Shown here: in pieces, positions 15,165 to 23,283 of the stretch
How the letters are laid out: every line of letters starts with the position of its first letter
Position numbering within the stretch: position 1 is the stretch's first letter
From: Anaerolineaceae bacterium
GTDB taxonomy: Bacteria; Chloroflexota; Anaerolineae; Anaerolineales; Anaerolineaceae
NCBI GenBank assembly: GCA_016841365.1
Contig: JAENZI010000001.1
Span: 443,639-507,638 of the forward strand
Reading direction: 5' to 3'
DNA: 64,000 nt
Translations under genes and position numbers: made by a program
The notes under the pieces: model-generated
The model's database searches: none
Seen by the model: only the letters and a program-made list of their open reading frames with translations
What the model was told of the DNA's origin: nothing

Positions 15165-17810
15165 TCAGTCTTGTGAAAGGAAGGTTGCCTGAAATAAAGC
15201 CCTGCCAATCTGCTCTGCAAGTTCAGGTGCATCAGCCTCAAGGACCACAACAATAGAAATGGGTTGGGCTTGCCAGTTTGTGGTTGTGCCAGCCATAAAC
15301 CATGTGATGGGATTTTCTTCATCGGCATTTGTGACTGCAGTTACTTGCCAGATGGGAAGATCCCTTTCTTTAAGCAGATTTGTCAAAAGGGTTGCACCTT
15401 GTGGCGAGAATGCCTGGGTTGTTGTTTGGGAGTCTGAAATCGTCACCCATTCGTTTTGCGGATTGCGATAAGCATTGACAATTCTGGGGTTTGGCACCAA
15501 ACCCCTGTGTGTTAGGGCACTCGCGGCCAGGCTTAATTGCAGCGGAGAGATTGAGAATGCCCCTTCTCTGAGTTGATCAACATTGTTGCCGGTCTTGTCA
15601 GGATCGCTGACCTGGGCTACATTGAGGTTGATCTGGGGTTCTGAGAAGAAACCTAAATTTTGTAACAATGCTGAAAGGCTTTCTGCTTCAATCTCCTGTG
15701 CGAAATCGTTTTGTGCAGCCAGACACCCATTTTTTATCAGCACCTCCCAGGTTAGAGAAGTGGCTTCTGGTCTTATTGCGCATGTTGAGAGGTTCAGGTT
15801 CGTTAGCAGGGATTCGGGATCTGGATATTGTTCAAGTGTGTCTTCCTGTGACGCCGTCAGGAATGGAAAAAGTGCTGCACCTGCTGGATAAAGTCCCTGC
15901 GTGGCGCGGTTCAATAGTGGGGCACGTTCATCTGTGCTCAGCACATCCCATTCCGCTTCCAAAGTTTCGGCGTTGAAGTAGGGATGGGAAGCTATCGCAA
16001 GAATTTCACCCGAGCTGGCATTCATTACTATGATTGATCCCATATTTTCGCCAAGCAGAGAATCAGCCGTTTGCTGCATTTCAAGGTCGATTGTCAATCG
16101 AATATCCAAACCCGGAGGGGGCTGGTTGTAGAGCAGGTCCTGCCAGAGGTGTGTCAGGTAGGGATACCCAATGTTGCCCCTCAGATACGGATACATGGAG
16201 GCTTCCAAACCTGTTTGTCCATAGACGCTATTCGTATAGCCAATAACTGTGTAGAGAGGGATGTGGTTGCTAGCCCTCTGATAGCTGCCGGGTGCACCTG
16301 TATTGGTTATGATGACCTGATTATCACGGTCAAGGATATCCCCGCGTGGGACAAAGCGGTCATCAATGATCCAGCGCGGGTTTTCAGTTCTGTTGATGAG
16401 GTCGGGGCTGAACCAGAAGGCAAGCAGGCTAGTCACGATCACTTCTAACATAAGCATGCTCATCATTACACCACCGCTGATCAGGTCTCTCGGGCGTCGC
16501 CTCACAATAGTTGCGCGATTTTCAGAGGTGCCGGCAGTATGGCTGATGGTCATTAACATCAGTACGGCGATAAACGAAATCAACAGGGACGACCCGCCAT
16601 AGGAAACAAAGGGGAGGGTTACGCCAGTTAATGGAAGCAAGCCAATATTTCCACCAATGATCAGGATGCTTTGCACCCCGAAATAAAAGATGATGCCGAG
16701 GGTAAGAAAGCGATGAAAGGCATTTGAGGTCTTATTAGCGAGCTTGATACCCCGATAGATCAGAAAAATCATCAAGGCGATTGGAACAGTGGTGCCAATA
16801 AAGCCTAATTCTTCTGCAATTGCTGAAAAGATGAAATCCGAGACTGAAACGGGAATCAGGTTTGGGCTGCCCAAGCCTGGACCAGCCCCAATCAATCCGC
16901 CTTCTGCAATGGCGATCATGGATTGGATGACCTGGTAGGAGGCACCGCTTGGATCGCTAAAAGGCGAAAGCCAGGTCGAAATCCGCAATCGGACAACATC
17001 GAGGAAGAAGTAACCTGCAATCCCCGACGCAATCATCAACAAAGGGGCAATGATCAAGATCAGCCTGCTGCGGCGTGTCGTGAATAAGATTCCAAGATAT
17101 ATTAACAGAAGTATGCTGGCGGTGCCTAAATCCCTTTGGAAGAACAAGATCAGAAGGGCTGCTGCTGTGAGGACAAGTGTGGGGAGCAGACTTTCAAATC
17201 GTCCCTGCACGATCGTGATCCGATCCGTGAAATAAGCTGCGAGGAATACGATCAGGAGCAATTTAAGCAGCTCTGAAGGCTGAAAGTGGATACCGAGGAA
17301 CTGCAGCCAGAGCGTTGGACCGTTATCGCTGTTGGGGTTGATCCCAATAAAGATCGTCAGGGCAGTCAGGAGGAGGCCTGAGATCAGCCAGACATATTTG
17401 TATTTGTGGAGGGTTTCGAGGAAGATCGGATATCGCATGCCTGCCAGAACGACAACTGTGGAGATGATAAGCCAGATGGTTTGTTTAAAGCCCAGGTTGG
17501 GATATAAGCGCCAGATCGTCATCAACCCTATCCCGCTCAAAAAGGCCACGATTGGCAGCAAAAAGGGATCGAGTTTGGGCAGGTATTTTTTTGCTTGGCG
17601 GTGTAAAAGGTAGAAAGAGACACCCCAACCTGCCACACCCAGCCAGTGATCAAACTGGAATGGGCCGCTGGAGGACCTGATTCTGATGGAAGGTGCCAGG
17701 GTCAGAACAAGAGCATAAGCCACCACGATAAATGCTGTGATCAGCAGCAACCGCTGTTGGATTTCGCCTTTTTGTTTGCTTTTGCTGAGTTTGCTTAAGC
17801 GAGAACGCAC
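15165..17810 (-). CDS. SEDS glycosyltransferase (FtsW/RodA) fused to a degenerate transpeptidase domain
   Basis: 881 residues. Residues about 15-430 are a ten-TM SEDS polymerase with the conserved segments SDFIFSAIAEELGFIG (keeping the catalytic Asp of TDFIF) and LPLTGVTLPFVSYGGSSLL. After a further TM helix (about 448-468) comes a class-B-PBP-like outside region starting at RGDILDRDNQVI. The transpeptidase fold is recognisable, but all three catalytic motifs are gone: the SxxK site reads YPAGAALF (Ser to Ala at 15876-15878, Lys to Phe at 15867-15869), SxN reads AQN, and KTGT reads MAGTTT. It would polymerise glycan strands but should not cross-link. It follows mtnP by 2 bp and two FHA genes. 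Confidence 0.9.
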   Translation of the reverse strand: MRSRLSKLSKSKQKGEIQQRLLLITAFIVVAYALVLTLAPSIRIRSSSGPFQFDHWLGVAGWGVSFYLLHRQAKKYLPKLDPFLLPIVAFLSGIGLMTIWRLYPNLGFKQTIWLIISTVVVLAGMRYPIFLETLHKYKYVWLISGLLLTALTIFIGINPNSDNGPTLWLQFLGIHFQPSELLKLLLIVFLAAYFTDRITIVQGRFESLLPTLVLTAAALLILFFQRDLGTASILLLIYLGILFTTRRSRLILIIAPLLMIASGIAGYFFLDVVRLRISTWLSPFSDPSGASYQVIQSMIAIAEGGLIGAGPGLGSPNLIPVSVSDFIFSAIAEELGFIGTTVPIALMIFLIYRGIKLANKTSNAFHRFLTLGIIFYFGVQSILIIGGNIGLLPLTGVTLPFVSYGGSSLLISFIAVLMLMTISHTAGTSENRATIVRRRPRDLISGGVMMSMLMLEVIVTSLLAFWFSPDLINRTENPRWIIDDRFVPRGDILDRDNQVIITNTGAPGSYQRASNHIPLYTVIGYTNSVYGQTGLEASMYPYLRGNIGYPYLTHLWQDLLYNQPPPGLDIRLTIDLEMQQTADSLLGENMGSIIVMNASSGEILAIASHPYFNAETLEAEWDVLSTDERAPLLNRATQGLYPAGAALFPFLTASQEDTLEQYPDPESLLTNLNLSTCAIRPEATSLTWEVLIKNGCLAAQNDFAQEIEAESLSALLQNLGFFSEPQINLNVAQVSDPDKTGNNVDQLREGAFSISPLQLSLAASALTHRGLVPNPRIVNAYRNPQNEWVTISDSQTTTQAFSPQGATLLTNLLKERDLPIWQVTAVTNADEENPITWFMAGTTTNWQAQPISIVVVLEADAPELAEQIGRALFQATFLSQD

Positions 17811-17812
17811 GG

Positions 17813-18679
17813 TTATCCTAAATATTTATTGATCAGCAAGCTCAATTGATCGCGTTTCTCTGGGTCGATCATCTCAGGGTTCGTGATCAACGCGTTTTCG
17901 AGGGCGTATTCACATTGGCAGCTTGACGCAGGGTCGATCAGATCAACCATTTTCTTAATCGTATCCTGGGCAAGTGCGATATTTTTGTTAAGTGTGCGGA
18001 TGACGATATCTACCGTCACGCTTTCTTCACTGACGTGCCACACATCATAGTCTGTGACATGTGCCATGGTTGTGTAACAGATTTCTGCTTCACGCGCCAA
18101 GAAGACCTCTGGTGAGGCGGTCATGCCGATGATGTCCATGCCCCATTGCCGGTAAAGCCCCGACTCACCCTTGGTTGAGAACCGGGGGCCCTCGATCGTA
18201 ATGTAAGTTCCGCCGCGATGCGAAAGCCCGCCGGCTGATTGGACAGCCTCTTCGAGAGTGTCTGAGAGGTGCTCGCAGAATGGATCTGCAACGCTGACAT
18301 GCGCGACCAGTCCTTTGCCAAAGAAGCTGCGTTCACGTTTATGAGTGAAGTCAAAGATCTGGTTGGGGATAACGATGTGACCGGGTGCGTAAGCCTCACG
18401 GAGTGACCCGCATGCGCTGACGCTGACGATTCTTTTTACACCAATTGATTTGAGGGCATAAATATTAGCGCGATAGGGTACCTCACTTGGTGGATAGATG
18501 TGTCCGACCCCGTGCCTGGCGAGAAATGCGACGGGTTTCCCATTCAGCCGACCCAATGTAATCGGTGAACTCGGTTTTCCGAAAGGCGTATCCACATTGA
18601 TGGTCTCGATATCTTTAAGATCTTCAAACGCGTACAGTCCAGATCCGCCAATGACTGCTAATACAGGTGCTTCATTCAT
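17813..18679 (-). CDS. mtnP: S-methyl-5'-thioadenosine phosphorylase
   Basis: 288 residues from the ATG at 18679 with GGAG upstream; a TTG two codons earlier is less likely. The enzyme converts methylthioadenosine and phosphate to adenine and methylthioribose-1-phosphate in methionine salvage and polyamine metabolism. Visible are VIGGSGLYAFE, FLARHGVGHIYPPSEVPYRAN, VSVSACGSLREAYAPGH, IEGPRFSTKGES, IGMTASPEVFLAREAEICY and TDYDVWH, all as in MTAP rather than guanosine PNP. A C-terminal extension with CQCEYAL is typical of bacterial and archaeal forms. It sits between fhaB and the SEDS fusion gene, an odd place for a salvage enzyme. Confidence 0.92.
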   Translation of the reverse strand: MNEAPVLAVIGGSGLYAFEDLKDIETINVDTPFGKPSSPITLGRLNGKPVAFLARHGVGHIYPPSEVPYRANIYALKSIGVKRIVSVSACGSLREAYAPGHIVIPNQIFDFTHKRERSFFGKGLVAHVSVADPFCEHLSDTLEEAVQSAGGLSHRGGTYITIEGPRFSTKGESGLYRQWGMDIIGMTASPEVFLAREAEICYTTMAHVTDYDVWHVSEESVTVDIVIRTLNKNIALAQDTIKKMVDLIDPASSCQCEYALENALITNPEMIDPEKRDQLSLLINKYLG

Positions 18680-18696
18680 GTTCAACTCCGATTTAA

Positions 18697-19122
18697 TTAG
18701 TGAAATGCGATTTTAATCTGGGCACGTCCGAATTGCAATTCATCTCCCTCTGTGATCACAGTTGGGGTTGAAAGCGGTATGCCATTGAGTAGGGTGCCGT
18801 TGGTCGAGTCGAGGTCTTCCGCCCACCATTGTTTATGGTAATATGCAAGTTTGCAATGCCTGAGCGAGATAGTTTCATCATTCAGTGGAAAATCACAGGC
18901 TGGATCACGCCCGATAATGATCTCTTGTTTCTCGAAACCTTTTTGGGTTATTACTTGATTGAAAACCGCCTCAAGTTTGATAGGTGGAACCGTTGATTGT
19001 TTTTTATCAACAGTAATTTGCCGTTTAAAGTCAGAAAAGATTACATATCCGATCCAGCCAATAAAGGCATAAGCAGAAAGCACCACAAGAAGCCGTAAAA
19101 CAAATACAAGCATTGCGCTCAT
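18697..19122 (-). CDS. FHA-domain membrane protein (FhaB-like)
   Basis: 141 residues. An N-terminal TM helix at about 5-28 (LVFVLRLLVVLSAYAFIGWIGYVIF) precedes a cytoplasmic FHA domain at about 62-141 with the phosphothreonine-binding residues of GRDPACDFPLNDETISLRHC and DSTNGTLLNG. It resembles actinobacterial FhaB/FipA in size and order (TM, then FHA). FHA domains bind phosphothreonine proteins made by Ser/Thr kinases, but no kinase gene is in this window. Its start overlaps the fhaA-like stop by 4 bp, and mtnP and the SEDS fusion follow. Confidence 0.85.
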   Translation of the reverse strand: MSAMLVFVLRLLVVLSAYAFIGWIGYVIFSDFKRQITVDKKQSTVPPIKLEAVFNQVITQKGFEKQEIIIGRDPACDFPLNDETISLRHCKLAYYHKQWWAEDLDSTNGTLLNGIPLSTPTVITEGDELQFGRAQIKIAFH

Positions 19123-19934
19123 CCGCTGAAGTCCCCTGAATGATCATCTCCGGTTGTTTCAAATTCCCCTTCAATCGGCAGGATCGTGGTCTGGTAGTCC
19201 GATGTCGTCTCTTGCACATAGATCAGGTTTGTCACGCCAAGTAGGATAACATCGCCGTTCTGCAGGGTCGCTTGGTTAACCTTCTTCCCGTTTATAAACA
19301 CGCCGCCTGTAGAGCCCACATCGAATATGATGAATTTCCGATTGATCGCCCTGAGTTGCGCATGATGCCTTGAAACATGCAGGTCGTCCAATACCAGGTC
19401 GTTTTCTGAATGACGCCCAATATTAATGACAGACATATGCAGTGGGTAAATAATCGAACCGCCAACGATCAACATTGCGCCATCGGGTAGCGATGGGTTG
19501 GAAGTGTTGGGCTTCTCTGGTTCCATGGCGGATGTATCCGGCAAATTCTGATCTTCAGGGGATATAAACGCCTCGATTGAGTAGTCATTGTGCAGGATGC
19601 TCGGACTGCTCTCAAGTTCAATTGTTGGCGATCTTCGGAAATCCAGCCCTTCGATTTGTGCGGTCGAATGAATAGTCCCAGCCATATCGTCAAGGATATA
19701 TTGAAAAGCCTGCCAATCAGGCAGATCTTCAGGGGAGACCGTTAGGCGAAAATGATCAGGCGCGATCGTGTGGTCAGATTCGCCAACCATAATATTGTGG
19801 GTTAACGCATCCATCAAATCGTTGATTAAGGTCTCCTTTGGTTTGTTCCCTGTGAGAACCCACAACAATTTTTCTTCAAATAGGGCGCGTAATTGTGCTT
19901 CTATACGGTCGAGATTTCCATTCTTATGTATCAT
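19119..19934 (-). CDS. FHA-domain protein with DUF3662 head (FhaA-like)
   Basis: 271 residues from the ATG at 19934. Residues 1-110 match the FhaA N-terminal (DUF3662) pattern: LDRIEAQLRALFEEKL, LINDLMDALTHN and the DHFRLTVSPEDL strand. An acidic/Pro linker leads to an FHA domain at about 185-262 (INIGRHSENDLVLDDLHVSRHHAQL, DVGSTGGVFINGKKV). In Actinobacteria fhaA, fhaB and rodA/pbpA form one locus that couples kinase signalling to cell-wall synthesis, and the same neighbours occur here. No ribosome-binding site precedes the ATG, and a -10 box lies only 9 bases upstream, suggesting a leaderless mRNA. Confidence 0.85.
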   Translation of the reverse strand: MIHKNGNLDRIEAQLRALFEEKLLWVLTGNKPKETLINDLMDALTHNIMVGESDHTIAPDHFRLTVSPEDLPDWQAFQYILDDMAGTIHSTAQIEGLDFRRSPTIELESSPSILHNDYSIEAFISPEDQNLPDTSAMEPEKPNTSNPSLPDGAMLIVGGSIIYPLHMSVINIGRHSENDLVLDDLHVSRHHAQLRAINRKFIIFDVGSTGGVFINGKKVNQATLQNGDVILLGVTNLIYVQETTSDYQTTILPIEGEFETTGDDHSGDFSG

Positions 19935-19938
19935 GCCA

Positions 19939-19950
19939 GTATAATTATAC
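19939..19950. promoter_or_regulatory. Symmetric divergent -10 element between fhaA and archease
   Basis: GTATAATTATAC is a perfect 12-bp palindrome that contains TATAAT on both strands (plus 19940-19945, minus 19949-19944). The start codons are at 19934 (minus) and 19956 (plus), with only 21 bp between them and no Shine-Dalgarno sequence for either. Initiation 6-8 bases from each -10 would give two leaderless or nearly leaderless mRNAs. Clear -35 hexamers are not seen. Confidence 0.5.
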
Positions 19951-19955
19951 CCAGT

Positions 19956-20363
19956 ATGATATTGCATGGATTTGAGGAAGTTGATCACACCGCAGACATT
20001 GCCTTGAGGGTTTGGGGTGAAGATTTCTATTCACTCCTCAAGCAGGCTGCTCGGGGGATGTATGCCCTGATGGGCGCAGTAAAGCACCGAAATTCAGAGA
20101 TTGAACAGCAATTTTTTGTGCCACAAGGTTCCCTCGAAACGAAATTGGTGGATTTTTTAAGTGAGATTTTATACCTGTGCGAGGATAAGGGGTATTTATT
20201 TGACACATTTGATTTAGTTGATCGGAGTGATGGTTTAATTGTGAAGGTAAAAGGATCCCCAGTTAAATCCATTGATCGAACGATTAAGGCTGTCACATTT
20301 CACAATCTAGAAGTAAAGGAAACATCAAAAGGATTTACAACCCTAATTACCTTCGATGTTTAG
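19956..20363 (+). CDS. Archease, RtcB activator
   Basis: 135 residues from the ATG at 19956; an upstream in-frame start at 19893 would run into the divergent fhaA gene. Archease marks are GFEEVDHTADIALRVWGEDF at the N-terminus (metal-binding aspartate and the DHTAD motif), the KLVDFLSEILYLCEDKGYLF core and VKAVTFHNLEV (AVTYH-like motif) with a terminal FDV. Archease speeds the guanylylation of RtcB and allows multiple turnover. rtcB follows after 12 bp, so the two are one transcription unit. Confidence 0.93.
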   Translation: MILHGFEEVDHTADIALRVWGEDFYSLLKQAARGMYALMGAVKHRNSEIEQQFFVPQGSLETKLVDFLSEILYLCEDKGYLFDTFDLVDRSDGLIVKVKGSPVKSIDRTIKAVTFHNLEVKETSKGFTTLITFDV

Positions 20364-20375
20364 AAAGGATCGGCG

Positions 20376-21833
20376 ATGACAGAGATTACGCTCGACACAT
20401 TCAGAAGGATCAGCGATTTCGAATGGGAAATCCCTAAAAATTTTCGATCGGATATGCGCGTACCGGTCAGGGTGTTTGCATCAAGAGAACTTCTGGAAAA
20501 TGCACTTGGAGATAAATCTTTAGAACAAGCTGTTAATGCCAGTACATTACCCGGTTTGGTTAAAGCGGTGATGGTGATGCCAGACATGCACCAGGGGTAT
20601 GGTTTCCCGATCGGCGGCGTGGCTGCGACGGATCTCGAAACCGGGGTGATTTCTCCGGGCGGGATTGGTTATGATATCAATTGCGGCGTTCGTTTGCTTT
20701 CTTCCCGAATGGCTTTGGAGGAAGTGAAAGATTGGCTTGCGGATTTAGCCACAATGCTCAACCAGCTCTGTCCGAGCGGGGTGGGTGTGGACAGTAATCT
20801 ACGCTTGTCGAAAGATGAACTGGCAGAGGCTTGTGTCAGAGGTGCCCAATGGGCAAAAGCAAAGGGGTATGCAACTGCGGAGGATATCCTGTTCACTGAA
20901 GACAATGGCCGGCTGGCTGGTGCAAACCCGGAAAAATTAAGCCAGCGCGCGTTGGAGCGGGGAAAAACACAGTTGGGTACATTGGGGGCTGGGAACCATT
21001 TTATTGAAGTCGATCTGGTAGCAGAAATTTTTGATGCACAAGTCGCCCAAGTGATAGGATTATATCAGGGTGAAGTTGCCGTACAAATCCATACAGGTTC
21101 GCGCGGGTTTGGCCACCAAATTTGCACAGACTATGTCAGGCTGCTCCAAAACGCGACAAGGAAATATGGCATTCACCTGCCCGATAAACAACTTGTGTGC
21201 GCACCCATCGACTCACCTGAAGGCCAGGATTACCTAGGGGCGATGCGCTGCGGCGCGAATTTTGCCTTTTTAAATCGCCAGTTATTGGCAAACCGGGTGC
21301 GTGAAGCCTTTGAGAGGGTGTTGGCCGGCAAGGTTGAGAGCTGGCATCTCAGGCAGGTTTATGATATTGCGCATAATATTGGGAAGTTTGAAGACCATCT
21401 GATTGATGGCGAAAAACAAACCGTTTGTGTTCACCGCAAGGGTGCAACGCGGGCTTTTGGGCCGGGTTCTGACGGTTTGCCCGAGGTGTATTCAAAAATT
21501 GGGCAACCGGTGCTGGTTCCCGGGTCAATGGGCACAGCCTCGTGGGTGTTAACAGGGACGGATATGAGTATGCAGCGTTCCTTTGGATCATCCTGCCACG
21601 GTGCCGGCAGGGTGATGAGCCGGTCACAGGCGAAGAAAAATGTGTGGGGCGAAGATTTGTTCAAGCGGCTTAAGTCGCAAGGAATTGAAATCCGAGCCGG
21701 GTCAATGGCTGGTTTGGCAGAGGAAGCGCCGCAAGCTTATAAGGATGTGAACCGGGTTGTGGAGAGCGTTGTGGGAGCTGGGATTGCAAAGAAAGTCGCA
21801 AAATTGACCCCGCTGATCGTGATCAAAGGCTAA
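20376..21833 (+). CDS. rtcB: RNA-splicing ligase RtcB
   Basis: 485 residues with AAAGGA before the ATG. It joins 2',3'-cyclic phosphate and 5'-hydroxyl RNA ends using GTP and Mn2+. Active-site motifs are all present: [29 protein letters not shown] (metal-binding Asp and Cys), [42 protein letters not shown], and [12 protein letters not shown], where the His accepts GMP. Length is that of the standard enzyme. With archease next to it, tRNA splicing or repair of cleaved RNA is the likely role. Its 3' end overlaps the convergent PHP gene by 4 bp. Confidence 0.97.
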   Translation: MTEITLDTFRRISDFEWEIPKNFRSDMRVPVRVFASRELLENALGDKSLEQAVNASTLPGLVKAVMVMPDMHQGYGFPIGGVAATDLETGVISPGGIGYDINCGVRLLSSRMALEEVKDWLADLATMLNQLCPSGVGVDSNLRLSKDELAEACVRGAQWAKAKGYATAEDILFTEDNGRLAGANPEKLSQRALERGKTQLGTLGAGNHFIEVDLVAEIFDAQVAQVIGLYQGEVAVQIHTGSRGFGHQICTDYVRLLQNATRKYGIHLPDKQLVCAPIDSPEGQDYLGAMRCGANFAFLNRQLLANRVREAFERVLAGKVESWHLRQVYDIAHNIGKFEDHLIDGEKQTVCVHRKGATRAFGPGSDGLPEVYSKIGQPVLVPGSMGTASWVLTGTDMSMQRSFGSSCHGAGRVMSRSQAKKNVWGEDLFKRLKSQGIEIRAGSMAGLAEEAPQAYKDVNRVVESVVGAGIAKKVAKLTPLIVIKG

Positions 21834-22897
21834 TCCCACGCATAGATGGGGTTGCTGAAGATCCAACCCCTTAATTTCCCTTTGAATGGGATAAATGCTT
21901 CCACACGATAAACACCGGTCTCTTTGGTAAGATAGGTGGCTACCTCTCGATTTTCCCACTCTTTGATGATTTTGCCGTCTTTTAATAATCTGTACAGGCT
22001 TTTTTGCGGAAGACGGATTTGAAATGTCAGACCGCCTTTGGGGCTGACACGATCCCCCATGATAAATTGCCCATCATCATTGTGGGCTGTAAAGCGGAAG
22101 CCATCCGTTGCTGCTGGTAGATCATAGCCGACATAACAATGCCCCTGTTTCAAGGCGGAATAAATGGCTTTCCGGTCATCCGGGAAGATGCCGGTAGGCG
22201 GGTTGGGGGTGATGATGTGGGTTCTGACGCTTTTGAAGTGATGAAGGTAAGGGTAGAGCTTGATGGTCAACGGTCCGATCTTTTTCATGATTTGATGGGC
22301 GTCAACACCTCCGATGGCAACGATTTGCCGGTTTCTGCTTGCGATCAAATCATCCCATAAGGTTAATGTGCGCTCAATCGGTCCAACCGACATCCGCGCA
22401 GGGAAGAGGGCATGAGTTACGGCTGAGAGTAGGTCGTGGGTGACGCTCTTAAACTCGCTCAATTGGTTCCACAGCTCGATGCCGGTGAAATTCTTCACTT
22501 CCCAAATTCGCCAGGGATAGGCTTTTTCGTGGAACATTGCGAGCTCATCTTCGATGGGATGTGCGATAAAACTTAATCCGCCAGCACGGTTGATCTGATC
22601 GATAAGCTGTTGTGTGTCTTGTGCATAGGGCGCTAATTCTTTTTGAGCCCCTATGGCAAGCAGGTGGTTGCCCGGCGGGTTGAGGGCGCGGTCGTGAAGC
22701 TCTTCACCGACCAGCAACATCACTTTGTGTTTGTCATCGCCATGATATCCATCCAGCCCATGTAACCAGATGTTGTGATCTGTGGTGATGATGCCGTCCA
22801 GACCTGCCTGGGCAGCAATTTTTATCAGTTCTTGGTGATTGGCATTGCCATCGGAATATTTTGTGTGTATGTGAATTGAAAATTTTGATTCATGCAT
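21830..22897 (-). CDS. PHP-domain phosphoesterase-like protein
   Basis: 355 residues. The first PHP motif is [13 protein letters not shown] (residues 6-18), then [25 protein letters not shown] and IGGVDAHQ, which supply the metal-binding His/Asp/Glu set of the polymerase-and-histidinol-phosphatase superfamily. The final 80 residues form a beta-sandwich-like addition ([30 protein letters not shown]). Stand-alone PHP proteins hydrolyse phosphoesters such as 3'-phosphoadenosine phosphate or nucleotides, but this substrate is not known. It runs toward rtcB and is divergent from secG. Confidence 0.82.
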   Translation of the reverse strand: MHESKFSIHIHTKYSDGNANHQELIKIAAQAGLDGIITTDHNIWLHGLDGYHGDDKHKVMLLVGEELHDRALNPPGNHLLAIGAQKELAPYAQDTQQLIDQINRAGGLSFIAHPIEDELAMFHEKAYPWRIWEVKNFTGIELWNQLSEFKSVTHDLLSAVTHALFPARMSVGPIERTLTLWDDLIASRNRQIVAIGGVDAHQIMKKIGPLTIKLYPYLHHFKSVRTHIITPNPPTGIFPDDRKAIYSALKQGHCYVGYDLPAATDGFRFTAHNDDGQFIMGDRVSPKGGLTFQIRLPQKSLYRLLKDGKIIKEWENREVATYLTKETGVYRVEAFIPFKGKLRGWIFSNPIYAWD

Positions 22898-22901
22898 TGG
22901 G

Positions 22902-22931
22902 TTGACGGATTTTTCAGATTGTGGGTATAAT
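22902..22931 (+). promoter_or_regulatory. Promoter of secG
   Basis: TTGACG (22902-22907) and TATAAT (22926-22931) are 18 bp apart. Transcription would start around 22938, with AGGAGG following at 22945-22950 before the secG GTG. Confidence 0.75.
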
Positions 22932-22955
22932 CATTCCTGTTAAAAGGAGGCTTTT

Positions 22956-23183
22956 GTGCAAAATTATTTTAGTATTGCATTGATTATAACGTCTATTGCC
23001 TTGATCGCGAGTATTATACTTCAGAGCAAAGGTGTTGGTCTTGGTGGGTTGACTGGGGGTGCAAATACAGGTGGTGTGTATACACAGCGCCGAGGGATTG
23101 AGAAAATATTGTTTTGGATCACAATCGGTCTGAGCGTGTTATTCTTTATCTTAACCATTCTGACCGTCATGTTTGGGGCGTAA
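22956..23183 (+). CDS. secG: Preprotein translocase subunit SecG
   Basis: 75 residues from a GTG with GGAGG upstream. Two TM helices (about 3-23 and 51-73) flank the conserved glycine-rich loop QSKGVGLGGLTGGANTGG, the SecG signature. SecG assists SecYEG-mediated protein export. Size and topology are normal for the family. A promoter lies at 22902-22931 and a hairpin terminator follows at 23239-23266, so it is probably a single-gene unit. Confidence 0.93.
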   Translation: MQNYFSIALIITSIALIASIILQSKGVGLGGLTGGANTGGVYTQRRGIEKILFWITIGLSVLFFILTILTVMFGA

Positions 23184-23238
23184 TCCAAAGTAATTTTTTG
23201 ATTACTCTGGCGAATTTCATTCTCAATCAGTCAAAATC

Positions 23239-23266
23239 GGGCAACTCGCCAATCAAAGGGTTGCCC
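23239..23266 (+). terminator. Intrinsic terminator after secG
   Basis: GGGCAAC (23239-23245) pairs with GTTGCCC (23260-23266) over a 14-nt loop, followed by ATTTTATCTT. It ends 17 bases before the next start codon, separating secG from the solute-binding-protein gene. Confidence 0.65.
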
Positions 23267-23283
23267 ATTTTATCTTAAATATT

